Both the position numbers and the translations under genes were made by a program. This document shows, piece after piece, positions 33,954-43,303 of a stretch of 64,000 bases of DNA; the first letter of the stretch is position 1; each line of letters begins with the position of its first letter. The notes beneath the pieces were generated by a model. It had not been told where the DNA came from and searched no databases. It worked only from the letters and a program-made list of their open reading frames with translations. The stretch is from the NCBI GenBank assembly GCA_910579755.1, contig CAJTVB010000010.1, positions 58,431 through 122,430 on the forward strand. Reading direction: 5' to 3'. The stretch comes from an uncultured Acetatifactor sp. (lineage in GTDB: Bacteria > Bacillota > Clostridia > Lachnospirales > Lachnospiraceae).

Positions 33954-35894
33954 ATGGATATCACACCTTTATATGATTTACGTGAAAGATTACGGGCGGG
34001 AGCCGTGGCCGGCGCAGGGCTGGCGGCTGAGGATTTCCGTCTGAGAAGGGCGGTGGAGGCCATGGTTCCTCTGGAGAAGGCTTCGCCGGTGTTTGCCAGG
34101 ATCGTGCAGCTTTCGGGACAGATTCTGATGGAGGATTGTGAGGACCGGGCGGGAGTGCTGCTGGATGCGCTGACACTGACGGATGCCGTGCTGTGTACGC
34201 AGGCTGCCGTGGCAGCGGCGGGAGAGCCCCTGCCCCTTCCCCAGGAGGAGGCGGGATACGAAAACTCGGATACCCTTGTGGTCAATGCACCCTATTCCGT
34301 GCTTTCCGTGCTGCTGGATGCGTTGGAAAATTCCGGCGGCGGAAGGTACGGCTATGTGCTTGAGCAGCATAAGGAGCAGCCGCAGCTTTTCAGGGATTAT
34401 CGTGTGCGGGCAGCCATGGTGAAGGCCCTGGGCGCCGCATATGCGGAGCTGGCGGAAACGGTGGCCGAATGGCTGGCGGAGGAGGGGAGTCAGGATCCGG
34501 CAGCGGCAGGGAGTATTCTGCACCTGTTGCAGAGGGGCTTTGATCCCAAGGGAAAGAAGGATATGATTCGCCGCATTCAGGTTATGGAAGCCATAGCCGG
34601 AGGGCAGGCCAACGATTTTTATCTGGCCCAGCTTCCTGCTGCGGAAAAGGAGATGCGGGGCGCGCTGATCCATGCGCTGGGTTATAGTCCGGAAAATGAA
34701 GAGGTTCTGCTGGAACTGGCCAATACGGAGAAGGGCAATAACAAAAAAATGGCCTGTTACGTTCTGGCCCGGATAGGCGGAGAAAAGACCTGGGAATTTT
34801 TTGAGAAGATGGCAGCAAAGAATCCGGCGCAAACGGCCTCCTTCCTGGAGGGATCAAAGCTGGAACAGGCGGCGCTGCTTAACGCCCGGATATTTCTGGA
34901 AGCCCTGGAGCAGTGGCGGCGGGGAGAAAAAAAGCGGGATAAGGAGCTGGAGACCCTGCTGGATGCCTGCCTCCAGGCTTTTGCGGGAAAGGAAGGGACA
35001 AAGGTCTGCGACTGCTTCCGACAGGCGGCGGCTCTGGGCCAGGCCTTGGATGAGCCCGTGGAAACAGAAAAGGCAGGCCGGTGGGTCATGACCTTTACCC
35101 GGCCCGGCAGTGTGGAGAAAAAGTATTATTTCAGTCAGGTGATACCGGAAGCCTTATTTTACAGCGTACTGGTCAATCCGGAAAAGGAGCTGGCGGCTCT
35201 GGCGGGAGAGCTGTACCGGCAATATGGGGACGCATATTTTCCCGGGGCTTTGGCGGGGGCTCTTTTCACGAAAGCCGGAGAAGAATGCCAGGAGCTTCTG
35301 CGGGAATTTTTGGAAGAGAAAAAGCTTTTGGGGAAGAAGATCAGGAAGGACCGGGCCGGGCTGGTACAGAAGGTTTTAGAGCGGGTGAAAGCAGATCCAT
35401 CCGGCGAGGGACATGTCATTTTGGTCACATTCATAGATCCAGCGGACTTAAAGCCCAGAAGGATATCCCGTTCCATCAGTACGATCACGGCGGGGATGTA
35501 TGATCTGCTGATGGAGCTGGAGGAGAATAAAACAGACATGATTCTGGCGTCCTGGATTCGTCCGGAGGATGAGGACATGTGCAGACGTCTGGCCGGGTAT
35601 CTGTATGAGCGTGCCCTGCAGGTACAGGACAATATCGGCTATCTGGAGCCGTTAAAACGATGCCATGCTTCGGATTGCAGCCGCCTGGCGGTGAGCTTCT
35701 TTACCAAAAACAAGACAAGAGTCAGCAGCTGGCAGCTGGCATCGTATCTTGACCGGCTCCCGGGAAGCGCCGAGAGCAGGGCGGCGGAGGCGGCCCGTAT
35801 CGTAGAGCTTTTGAAAAAGGGAGAGCTGAAGGGTCCCGGCGGGTGCGTTCAGACGGCGGAGGAATATATTCAGAGAATGAAAGGGGAGGAATAG
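33954..35894 (+). CDS. HEAT-like helical repeat protein (gene 2 of MoxR/VWA operon)
   Basis: 646-residue cytoplasmic protein, alanine- and leucine-rich, almost entirely helical. GGAG precedes ATG 33954. Repeat-like segments such as AEKEMRGALIHALGYSPENE, EVLLELANTEKGNNKKMACY and VLARIGGEKTWEFF (about 220-285) look like HEAT repeats, and the C-terminal third (from about 490, DPADLKPRRISRSISTITAG) is a separate region. Proteins of this kind sit beside SWIM, MoxR and DUF5682 genes in other genomes (DUF5691-like). Probably a scaffold. No enzyme motif was seen. Confidence 0.75.
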   Translation: MDITPLYDLRERLRAGAVAGAGLAAEDFRLRRAVEAMVPLEKASPVFARIVQLSGQILMEDCEDRAGVLLDALTLTDAVLCTQAAVAAAGEPLPLPQEEAGYENSDTLVVNAPYSVLSVLLDALENSGGGRYGYVLEQHKEQPQLFRDYRVRAAMVKALGAAYAELAETVAEWLAEEGSQDPAAAGSILHLLQRGFDPKGKKDMIRRIQVMEAIAGGQANDFYLAQLPAAEKEMRGALIHALGYSPENEEVLLELANTEKGNNKKMACYVLARIGGEKTWEFFEKMAAKNPAQTASFLEGSKLEQAALLNARIFLEALEQWRRGEKKRDKELETLLDACLQAFAGKEGTKVCDCFRQAAALGQALDEPVETEKAGRWVMTFTRPGSVEKKYYFSQVIPEALFYSVLVNPEKELAALAGELYRQYGDAYFPGALAGALFTKAGEECQELLREFLEEKKLLGKKIRKDRAGLVQKVLERVKADPSGEGHVILVTFIDPADLKPRRISRSISTITAGMYDLLMELEENKTDMILASWIRPEDEDMCRRLAGYLYERALQVQDNIGYLEPLKRCHASDCSRLAVSFFTKNKTRVSSWQLASYLDRLPGSAESRAAEAARIVELLKKGELKGPGGCVQTAEEYIQRMKGEE

Positions 35895-35898
35895 AATC

Positions 35899-36987
35899 AT
35901 GGAACAGAACGATATGCAGAGGCTGCCTGCGGAGCAGCTTTTTCAGAAGGAAATCGATGCTTTGATTGCGGCTGAGAAGGATCCCGTCCCCACGGGCTGG
36001 AGAATGTCACCCCGGTCCGTGCGGACCTACATCTGCGGAGGAAAGGCGGGAGGGGTGGAGATCACTCCCAAATATATCGGACAGGAGAGGCTGGTGGAGA
36101 TCGCCATAGCCACGCTGGTGACGGACCGGGCGCTGTTATTGATCGGGGAACCGGGTACCGCCAAAAGCTGGCTGTCGGAGCATCTGACTGCCGCCATCAA
36201 CGGGGATTCCACCAAGGTGATCCAGGGAACGGCGGGAACTACGGAGGAGCAGATCCGGTATTCCTGGAATTACGCCATGCTTATTGCCCAGGGGCCTTCC
36301 CTGGAGGCCATGCTGAAAAGTCCTGTTATGACCGCCATGGAGACGGGGACCATTGCCAGAGTGGAGGAGATTTCCCGGTGCGCCAGCGAGGTGCAGGACG
36401 CCCTGATCTCCATTTTATCCGAGAAGCGGATTTCCGTGCCGGAGCTGGGTCTGGAGGTGCCTGCCAAAAAAGGTTTTTCGGTGATTGCCACCGCAAACAC
36501 CCGGGATAAAGGGGTTAACGAGATGTCGGCGGCTCTGAAGAGGAGATTTAACATTGTAGTATTACCGGCGCCTGCGGATCTGTCGGCGGAGATGGAGATC
36601 GTAAGAACCAGAGTGGAGCAGCAGGCCAGAGGGCTGGATCTGAACGCATCCCTGCCGGCCTCCGACGTGGTGGAAAAGGTCTGCACCATCTTCCGGGAGC
36701 TCAGAAGCGGGGAGACTCTGGACCGGAGCCAGAAGGTAAAGGCTTCTTCGGGAGTATTGTCTACGGCGGAGGCGATTTCTCTGCTGTGCAACAGCATGGC
36801 TCTGGCGGGAAGCTTCGGAAACGGCACCATCACAGACCGGGATCTGGCGGCAGGACTTCAGGGGGCCGTGGTAAAGGAAGAAGAAAAGGATACCCTGGCC
36901 TGGAAGGAATATCTGGAAAACGTCATGAAGAAAAGGGGGTCTCACTGGTCGGGGCTTTACCGGGCCTGCAGGGATCTGAACGGATAA
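35899..36987 (+). CDS. MoxR-type AAA+ ATPase (gene 3 of MoxR/VWA operon)
   Basis: 362-residue AAA+ ATPase. GGGGAGGAATAG precedes ATG 35899, 4 bp after the previous stop. Walker A LLIGEPGTAKSWLSEH (residues 80-95, P-loop GEPGTAKS at 83-90), a Walker-B-like segment IARVEEISRCASEVQDAL, sensor 1 SVIATANTRDKGVNEMS and the arginine finger LKRRFNIVVL. MoxR ATPases act with VWA proteins in the manner of metal chelatases or chaperones; the VWA partner is encoded two genes downstream. The core Asp of Walker B appears replaced by Glu in VEE, as in some family members. Confidence 0.93.
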   Translation: MEQNDMQRLPAEQLFQKEIDALIAAEKDPVPTGWRMSPRSVRTYICGGKAGGVEITPKYIGQERLVEIAIATLVTDRALLLIGEPGTAKSWLSEHLTAAINGDSTKVIQGTAGTTEEQIRYSWNYAMLIAQGPSLEAMLKSPVMTAMETGTIARVEEISRCASEVQDALISILSEKRISVPELGLEVPAKKGFSVIATANTRDKGVNEMSAALKRRFNIVVLPAPADLSAEMEIVRTRVEQQARGLDLNASLPASDVVEKVCTIFRELRSGETLDRSQKVKASSGVLSTAEAISLLCNSMALAGSFGNGTITDRDLAAGLQGAVVKEEEKDTLAWKEYLENVMKKRGSHWSGLYRACRDLNG

Positions 36988-36999
36988 GGAGCGGAATCG

Positions 37000-39300
37000 A
37001 TGAGCAATGAGCCTTTCTTTTTTGGAATCAGACATTTGTCTCCGGCAGGAGCATTTTATCTGAGACAATTTCTGGAAGAAAAGCATCCGCGCCTGGTGCT
37101 GGTGGAGGGTCCCTGCGACCTGGAGGATGAGCTTGTCCATATGCGAGATCCTGCGGTCAGGACGCCCATTGCGGTGCTGGCATATACCAGGGAGGCTCCG
37201 GTGCGGACCCTGCTGTATCCCTTTGCCGAATACTCGCCGGAGTACCAGGCCGTGCTCTGGTGCGGGGAAAATCAGGTGCCCTGTCGTTTCATGGACCTGC
37301 CCTCGGATGTATTCCTGGCCCTGCCCTCCCGGGAGGAGGCGGACGGGGGAGAGGAAGAGCGGATGGATGTGTATCAGGCCCTGGACCGGCGAACCGGGGA
37401 GGACGGCCATGAGACCTTTTGGGAACGGACTCTGGAGCAGTCCGGTACTGCGCAGGGGTATCATCAGGGGGCGAATCTGTTTGGAAAAAATCTACGGGAG
37501 CTGACCCGGGAAAAGGATGCGGACTGGGAGGAGATCACCCTGCGGGAGGCCTGGATGCGCAGGCAGATCCGGCAGGCGGCAGCCGAGGGAATATCACCTG
37601 AGGAAATGGTGGTGGTCACAGGCTCTTATCACGTGGAGGGATTAAAAGCCTGGAATCAGGCGCCTTCCCCGGAGGAGGAAAAAGCCCTGGAGAATCTGCC
37701 CCGGGTGGAGGCCTGCCATACGCTGATGCCTTATTCGGATTACCGGCTTTCCTCCCGCTCCGGCTATGGGGCGGGGAATAAGGCGCCCGCCTATTATGCG
37801 CTTTTGTGGCAGAGCCTGCAGGCGGGAGAGCCCATGAATACTGCATACAGCTATTTGTCTAGGATCGCGCTCTTTCAGAGAAACAACGGATCGCCGGTGT
37901 CTTCTGCAGAGGTTATAGAGGCGGTGCGGCTGTCCGTGGAGCTGGCCCGGATGAGGGGAGATGGAAGAGGAGCATTCCATGGAAGAGGAGCATTCCATGG
38001 AGTTCCTGCCCTGCGGGATCTGCGGGATGCGGCAGTGACCTGTATGGGAGGCGGCAGTCTGGCGGCTTTAAGCCTGGCGGTGGCGGACACAGAGATCGGA
38101 ACCGGAATCGGCAGTCTGCCGGAGGGAGTGAGCCGCACCAGCATACAGGAGGATTTTTATCGTCAGCTGAAGGAATTAAAGCTGGAAAAATACAGAGATA
38201 TTACGGCTCAGGAGCTGGCGCTGGATCTGCGGGAAAAGCGCAGTGCGGCATCGGAGAAGGCGGCGCTTCTGGATCTGCACCGTTCCTTTTTCCTGCACAG
38301 GCTTCGGGTGCTGGGGGTGAGCTTTGCCGATCCCGGAAAGCGTCAGCAGGACAATGCCACCTGGGGAGAGCTGTGGATTCTGCGCTGGACGCCGGAGGCG
38401 GAGATTCAGCTGGTGGAATCGGCTCTGCGAGGGGATACCGTGATTCAGGCGGTTTCCTTCCAGATGAAGGAACAGACCCGGGATGCAGGGAACTTAAGCG
38501 ATATCGCCCGGACTGTGGAGGACGCTTTTTTGTGCGGTCTTTCCGCCGCGGCGGCAGACGCCGTGGAGGAGCTGTCCCGCAGGGCGGTGGATGCGGTTTC
38601 CCTGGAGGAGCTGGCGCAGACGGCGGAGAAGCTGTCTATGACCATTCGTTACGGCAGTATCCGCAGAATAGACGAAAAACCGCTGGTTCCTATTCTGGGC
38701 AGGATTTTTTATCGGGCGTGTCTGTTGCTTCCGGCGGCCTGCAGTTGTGACGACGGGGCGGCCAATTCTGTAATTCAGGCCATGCAGCGCCTGAATGGGG
38801 CGGCGCTTGCCCATGAATCCCTGGACCAGGAGGCCTGGATTCAGGCGCTGGTGCAGATAGCGGACAGGGATGACCTGAACACCCGACTGTCCGGGTTTGC
38901 GGCGGCCATTCTGCTGGAAAGAGGACAGATGAACACGGAGCGGCTGCTTTTGGAGGTGCGGCGCAGGCTGTCTCCCGGCACTCCTGCGGACCTGGGGGCG
39001 GGATGGTTTGAGGGCCTTGCCATGAAGAACAGGTATGCTCTGATTGCAAGACTGTCTTTGTGGGAGAGCCTGGACGCCTATCTGGAAATGCTGGACGACG
39101 ACGAGTTTAAGCGTGCGCTTGTGTTTTTGCGCCGGGCCTTTGCGGATTTCAGCGCCGGCGAGCGGGATGAGATTGCGGAAAATCTGGGAGAGATCTGGAA
39201 TCTGAACGGGCAGCAGGTCAGCGAGGCGGTGAATGCCGTCCTGGGTCAGGAGGAGGCCGGACTGGTGGAAAGCCTGGAGGAGTTTGATTTTGATCTTTAA
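37000..39300 (+). CDS. DUF5682 family protein (gene 4 of MoxR/VWA operon)
   Basis: 766 residues; AAGGAGCGG precedes ATG 37000. The N-terminal part, FFFGIRHLSPAGAFYLRQFL, then RLVLVEGPCDLEDELVHM, PIAVLAYTREAPVRTLLYPF and AEYSPEYQAVLW, matches the DUF5682 pattern, whose GIRHxxPG / VLIEGP motifs recall ChaN/EreA-type folds with a conserved His and Glu. Later comes VVVTGSYHVEGLKAW with another His, as in that fold. The C-terminal half is a helical region. An exact 18-bp tandem duplication (37963-37998) repeats six residues GRGAFH. Function unknown; possibly a metal-dependent hydrolase served by the MoxR/VWA pair. Confidence 0.82.
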   Translation: MSNEPFFFGIRHLSPAGAFYLRQFLEEKHPRLVLVEGPCDLEDELVHMRDPAVRTPIAVLAYTREAPVRTLLYPFAEYSPEYQAVLWCGENQVPCRFMDLPSDVFLALPSREEADGGEEERMDVYQALDRRTGEDGHETFWERTLEQSGTAQGYHQGANLFGKNLRELTREKDADWEEITLREAWMRRQIRQAAAEGISPEEMVVVTGSYHVEGLKAWNQAPSPEEEKALENLPRVEACHTLMPYSDYRLSSRSGYGAGNKAPAYYALLWQSLQAGEPMNTAYSYLSRIALFQRNNGSPVSSAEVIEAVRLSVELARMRGDGRGAFHGRGAFHGVPALRDLRDAAVTCMGGGSLAALSLAVADTEIGTGIGSLPEGVSRTSIQEDFYRQLKELKLEKYRDITAQELALDLREKRSAASEKAALLDLHRSFFLHRLRVLGVSFADPGKRQQDNATWGELWILRWTPEAEIQLVESALRGDTVIQAVSFQMKEQTRDAGNLSDIARTVEDAFLCGLSAAAADAVEELSRRAVDAVSLEELAQTAEKLSMTIRYGSIRRIDEKPLVPILGRIFYRACLLLPAACSCDDGAANSVIQAMQRLNGAALAHESLDQEAWIQALVQIADRDDLNTRLSGFAAAILLERGQMNTERLLLEVRRRLSPGTPADLGAGWFEGLAMKNRYALIARLSLWESLDAYLEMLDDDEFKRALVFLRRAFADFSAGERDEIAENLGEIWNLNGQQVSEAVNAVLGQEEAGLVESLEEFDFDL
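37963..37998 (+). repeat. Perfect 18-bp tandem duplication in the DUF5682 gene
   Basis: GGAAGAGGAGCATTCCAT occurs twice in a row at 37963-37980 and 37981-37998, in frame, giving GRGAFH twice. Confidence 0.95.
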
Positions 39301-39345
39301 GGCGGACGAATATGATTATTTGCGTTTGAGAAGGGAGGGAGAGCA

Positions 39346-40566
39346 ATGGAGGAAAAACATTCCATGGATCCCATGGAAGCAGAGCAGAAAATCAGCCGCT
39401 GGAGGCTGATTCTGGGTCAGGACAGCCAGAACCGCTTTGGGCAGATGGGAGGCTGCTCTCTTACGGCACAGCAGGACCTGATGGATCAGGCCCTGGCGGC
39501 CATCTATAACCGCACGGAAAGCGGAGGCTTTGGGGTAAAGGGCCCCGGGAGGGCAGGCGCTGGGCAGGGGCCGTCCAATCCTCAGATCAGCCGCTGGCTG
39601 GGGGATGTGCGAAGCCTGTTCGATCAGGAGCTTGTGACTGTGATTCAGTCGGATGCGGTGAACAGGTGCGGGCTCAAGCAGCTCCTTTTTGAGCCGGAGC
39701 TTTTGGAAAATCTGGAGCCGGATGTGAATCTGGCCGCCACCATTATGCTTTTAAAGGAGCAGATTCCAAAGCGGTCCAAGGACAGTGTGCGCAGATTTAT
39801 CCGCAAAATCGTGGAGGAGATCAACCGCCTGCTGGAGCAGGATATCCGCAGAGCGGTTTCCGCATCCATCAACCGGAGAAAGCATTCGCCCATTCCCTCG
39901 GCGGCAGCCCTGGATTTTAAGACTACCATATCCAGGAATCTGAAAAATTATGATCCGGGCCTGGGAACCATTGTGCCGGAGCATTATTACTTTTTTGACA
40001 GGACCAGCACTACGGCGGCCAACAAATGGACGGTGATTCTGGATATCGACCAGAGCGGATCCATGGGAGAATCGGTGATTTATTCCTCCGTTATGAGCTG
40101 TATCCTGGCCAGCATGGCCAGTCTGCGGACCCGGGTAGTGGCGTTTGACACCAATATTGTGGATCTGACGGAGAAGTGCGAGGACCCGGTGGACCTGCTG
40201 TTCGGCTTTCAGCTGGGCGGCGGAACCAACATTGAGCAGTCCATTGCCTACTGTGAAAAATATGTGGAAAATCCGGCTAAAACCTTATTTTTTCTGATTT
40301 CCGACCTGGAGGAGGGAGGAAACCGGGCCGGTATGCTTCGTCGGCTGGAGGAGATGAAGGCCTCCGGGGTCACGGTGGTCTGTCTCCTGGCGCTGGCCGA
40401 CGGAGGCAAGCCCTATTATGACGCCCAGATGGCTCAGCGTATTGCAGGGCTGGGAATTCCCTGCTTTGCCTGCAATCCTCAGATGCTTCCCCAGCTTTTG
40501 GAGAGAGCCTTTGCGGGACAGGACCTGGGGGTCTTTGCCAAAGAATTTGAAAAGCGAAAGAAATAG
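39346..40566 (+). CDS. VWA domain protein (gene 5 of MoxR/VWA operon)
   Basis: 406 residues; AAGGGAGGGAG precedes ATG 39346. The N-terminal 230 residues are helical; the C-terminal von Willebrand A domain has all MIDAS parts: WTVILDIDQSGSMGES (DxSGS), FQLGGGTNIEQS (Thr) and FFLISDLEEGG (Asp). It therefore should bind a metal ion and partner proteins. Partner is most likely the MoxR ATPase of the same operon. The VWA domain at the C-terminus and the SWIM and DUF5682 neighbours are typical of this cluster type. Confidence 0.93.
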   Translation: MEEKHSMDPMEAEQKISRWRLILGQDSQNRFGQMGGCSLTAQQDLMDQALAAIYNRTESGGFGVKGPGRAGAGQGPSNPQISRWLGDVRSLFDQELVTVIQSDAVNRCGLKQLLFEPELLENLEPDVNLAATIMLLKEQIPKRSKDSVRRFIRKIVEEINRLLEQDIRRAVSASINRRKHSPIPSAAALDFKTTISRNLKNYDPGLGTIVPEHYYFFDRTSTTAANKWTVILDIDQSGSMGESVIYSSVMSCILASMASLRTRVVAFDTNIVDLTEKCEDPVDLLFGFQLGGGTNIEQSIAYCEKYVENPAKTLFFLISDLEEGGNRAGMLRRLEEMKASGVTVVCLLALADGGKPYYDAQMAQRIAGLGIPCFACNPQMLPQLLERAFAGQDLGVFAKEFEKRKK

Positions 40567-40592
40567 CTGCGGTGCGGACAGGGAGGGTGTAT

Positions 40593-41789
40593 ATGTTGTT
40601 AATTAAAAACGGAGAGATACATGACGCTGTAAACAGAGAGTCCTATATGGGGGACATCTGTGTGGAGGACGGAAAAATTAAATGGATTGTGCCCACGGAC
40701 GGTGCACACGGGTATAGCCTTGCAACCAGCGAGGCCGGCGAAGGCGTAGAGGTGATCGACGCCAGGGGGCTGCAGATCTATCCGGGATTTGTGGAGGCTC
40801 ATGGACATATTGGGCTGGATGGCTACGGCATCGGCTATGAGGGCATGGATTACAATGAAATGAACGATATCGTCAGTCCCCAGATGAGGGGGATCGACGG
40901 AGTAAAGCCCCTGGATCCCGCCTTTGCCATGGCTGCTGCGGCGGGTGTCACCAGCGTCTGTGTGGGTCCCGGCAGCGCCAATGTGCTGGGCGGTACCTTT
41001 ACGACCATCAAGACCGTGGGGAAGAGAGTGGAGGATATGGTGATCCGGGACGGAGTGGCCATGAAATGTGCCTTTGGCGAGAATCCCAAGAGAGTATACA
41101 GGGATAAAAAGGATTCCAGCCGCATGACCACTGCCGCCATTCTGCGGGAGACGCTTTTTAAGGCCAGAGAGTATATGGAAAAGAAGGAGGCGGCGGGAGA
41201 AGACATTTTCAAAAGGCCGGCCTTTGATATGAAGCTGGAGGCTCTGATCCCCGTGCTGAAGGGAGAGATTCCCCTGAAGGCGCATGCCCATGCGGCGGAG
41301 GATATTTTTACGGCTCTGCGCATTGCCAGGGAATTTAAGGTGGGCATTACGCTGGAGCATGTGACGGAGGGCCATCTGATCGCAGAGGAGCTGGCAAAGG
41401 AAAATGTGCCTCTGGCAGTGGGGCCCACTCTCACCAACGCTTCCAAATTTGAGCTGCGCAACAAAAGCTGGAAAACCCCGGGGATACTGGCTGCGGCAGG
41501 CTGTCAGGTTTCCATTATCACGGATTCTCCGGTGATTCCCCAGGAATATCTTCCCCTGTGCGCAGGACTGGCAGTGATGGCGGGAATGGATCCATTTAAG
41601 GCGCTGCAGGCCATCACCATCAATGCAGCCCGCCATGCGGGAATTGCGGACAGAGTGGGATCCCTGGAGGAGGGGAAGGATGCGGACATTGTGATTGCGG
41701 AGGGCTGTCCCTTTGAGGTGTCTGCCGTGGTAAAGTATGTGCTGATCGATGGGAAGCTCATAAAGGACAGTGAGAGTTATCAAAAATAG
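40593..41789 (+). CDS. Dihydroorotase-like amidohydrolase
   Basis: 398-residue metal-dependent hydrolase of the imidazolonepropionase/dihydroorotase group. GGAGGGTG precedes ATG 40593, only 26 bp after the VWA stop, so it is probably part of the same transcript. The TIM-barrel signature is YPGFVEAHGHIGLDGYG (His-x-His), followed by the helix AAAAGVTSVCVGPGSANVLG, the C-terminal HAHAAEDIFTAL, LEHVTEGH and TDSPVIPQEY metal ligands, and EGKDADIVIAEG near the end. The substrate could be a cyclic amide or imide; whether it serves the MoxR system or is merely cotranscribed is open. The hairpin at 41818 closes the unit. Confidence 0.88.
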   Translation: MLLIKNGEIHDAVNRESYMGDICVEDGKIKWIVPTDGAHGYSLATSEAGEGVEVIDARGLQIYPGFVEAHGHIGLDGYGIGYEGMDYNEMNDIVSPQMRGIDGVKPLDPAFAMAAAAGVTSVCVGPGSANVLGGTFTTIKTVGKRVEDMVIRDGVAMKCAFGENPKRVYRDKKDSSRMTTAAILRETLFKAREYMEKKEAAGEDIFKRPAFDMKLEALIPVLKGEIPLKAHAHAAEDIFTALRIAREFKVGITLEHVTEGHLIAEELAKENVPLAVGPTLTNASKFELRNKSWKTPGILAAAGCQVSIITDSPVIPQEYLPLCAGLAVMAGMDPFKALQAITINAARHAGIADRVGSLEEGKDADIVIAEGCPFEVSAVVKYVLIDGKLIKDSESYQK

Positions 41790-41817
41790 AGCACGCTGAA
41801 TGTATTTGACCACTGAT

Positions 41818-41853
41818 AAGGAGGGAGAGCAGAATTGCTTCTTCCTCCTTTTT
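41818..41853 (+). terminator. Terminator of the MoxR/VWA-amidohydrolase operon
   Basis: AAGGAGGGAGAGC (41818-41830) pairs imperfectly with GCTTCTTCCTCCTT (41837-41850), then TTT continues the T-run. Confidence 0.75.
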
Positions 41854-41892
41854 GGCATACGGAAAATTTTCTGTAAAAAATTTTCAAAATCA

Positions 41893-41919
41893 TGTAACGA
41901 ATCGCTTCCGAAACGGATA
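41893..41919 (+). promoter_or_regulatory. Possible ECF-type promoter (autoregulation)
   Basis: TGTAAC (41893-41898) and CGGATA (41914-41919) with 15 bp between them look like an ECF sigma promoter (AAC-containing -35, CGT-like -10). It lies just ahead of the sigma gene, which suggests self-control. Weak by sequence alone. Confidence 0.35.
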
Positions 41920-41990
41920 TACGTATGAAGACGTCTTCAAAAGCAGGAGATTCTGCAAACGGGTTTCGGATTACACGGACAGGAGAGAGA

Positions 41991-42482
41991 ATGGAGCAGC
42001 TGTATAAGGAAAACGCAAAAATTGTATATCGCTATCTGTTGTCTCTGTGCCGTAACCGAACGCTGGCGGAGGATCTGACCCAGGAGACGTTCCTTCGGGC
42101 TTATCAGTCTCTGGAAAGGTATGACGGAAGCTGCCGGCTTTCCACCTGGCTGTGCCAGATCGGCAGACACATCTGGTATCAGCATCTGGAAAAGAACAAA
42201 CGGGAAATTCCCATGGAGCCGGAAGACGGACCGGCGCCGGTGCATTCCCGGCCGGAGGAAACGGTGATCAGCAAGATGGAGCTGATGGATACGTTAAAGG
42301 AGATGCAGAAGCTTCCGCCACAGATGAGGGAAGTGATTTATCTGAGAACAGCGGCGGAGCTGTCGTTTCGGGAGATCGGGGAGGTTCTGGGAAAGAGCGA
42401 AAACTGGGCCAGGGTAAACTTTTACCGCGGTAAGGAAATGTTGATCAAAGCTGCCAGGGCAGCGGAATGGGAGGAAACATGA
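41991..42482 (+). CDS. ECF-family RNA polymerase sigma factor
   Basis: 163 residues; AGGAGAGAG precedes ATG 41991, which removes a 22-residue upstream extension. Region 2: NRTLAEDLTQETFLRAYQSL then STWLCQIGRHIWYQHLEKNK; region 4: LPPQMREVIYLRTAAELSFR then EIGEVLGKSENWARVNFYRG. It has no region 1 or 3, as usual. The next gene overlaps by 4 bp (ATGA) and encodes its membrane-bound anti-sigma factor. Likely target is its own promoter and the ABC genes behind it. Confidence 0.92.
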   Translation: MEQLYKENAKIVYRYLLSLCRNRTLAEDLTQETFLRAYQSLERYDGSCRLSTWLCQIGRHIWYQHLEKNKREIPMEPEDGPAPVHSRPEETVISKMELMDTLKEMQKLPPQMREVIYLRTAAELSFREIGEVLGKSENWARVNFYRGKEMLIKAARAAEWEET

Positions 42483-43303
42483 GCAGGGTGAATTGTGATA
42501 TAGTCAGAGATCTGCTTCCCTCTTATCTGGACGGGATCTGTTCGGAGAGCTCCAGAAAAGCAGTGGAACAGCATACGTCGGAGTGCAGGGAGTGCCAGGC
42601 CAGCCTGGAAAGGCTTAAAAATGCGGAGACAGAGGCCGGAGAGGCTGTCAGGGAAGAGATAGATTTCCTGAAGAAGGTAAAGAGATACCGCGTGAGAAAG
42701 AGCGTCGTGGGAGCAGGACTGTTTTTCGGTTTTTTGTTTATTCTGATGCTGAGCCGACCTGAGTTTCATGGGGGAATTGAGAGCTGGCTTCTGTACGGTA
42801 TGCTTCCCCTTCTGATGGTGGGCTCGTGGATGCTTTTTTCGGATTACAAAGAGCCGCCGAAGCTTGGCAGGGGAAGGATCGCGGCAGGGGTAGTCAGTGT
42901 CCTGGGACTGGCATACAGTCTTGGGGTGGGAGGAATTCTGCTGTGGACCGTGATGAATGCCAGGGCGCCTTTCGGTATGGAAATGTTTGAGCTGGGACCG
43001 TTTCTCAATGTGCAGCTGGTGGCAGCGGCGATTCTGGAATATGTGCTGTTTCTGGGATTCGCGGCAGATGCCGTCAGAAAAGAGCACAGCTTCGGCCTTT
43101 TGCCGGTTATCAGCCTGGCAGGCTGTATCTTAAGTCTGATATATAGATCGTTTCTGTATGCAATAGAATCCTTTGACAGCGCCTTTACGGGACTGCTGAA
43201 TGTCAGTTTCTGGATTCTGGCTCAGGCTGCCGTTCTGATTCTGGCGGGACTGGCGTTTAAAGCAGTACAGGGCCGGAAGAGCAGGGAGGCTTCGGATGAG
43301 TGA
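42479..43303 (+). CDS. Membrane anti-sigma factor, zf-HC2 type
   Basis: 274 residues, ATG 42479 overlapping the sigma stop. The N-terminal zinc-finger anti-sigma domain is CDIVRDLLPSYLDGICSESS and HTSECRECQASLERL (His-x3-Cys-x2-Cys, about residues 30-43). About six hydrophobic segments follow from residue 77, so it lies in the membrane and holds the sigma factor until an envelope signal arrives. It overlaps the next gene (ABC ATPase) by 8 bp, tying signal and transporter together. Confidence 0.88.
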   Translation: MSRVNCDIVRDLLPSYLDGICSESSRKAVEQHTSECRECQASLERLKNAETEAGEAVREEIDFLKKVKRYRVRKSVVGAGLFFGFLFILMLSRPEFHGGIESWLLYGMLPLLMVGSWMLFSDYKEPPKLGRGRIAAGVVSVLGLAYSLGVGGILLWTVMNARAPFGMEMFELGPFLNVQLVAAAILEYVLFLGFAADAVRKEHSFGLLPVISLAGCILSLIYRSFLYAIESFDSAFTGLLNVSFWILAQAAVLILAGLAFKAVQGRKSREASDE

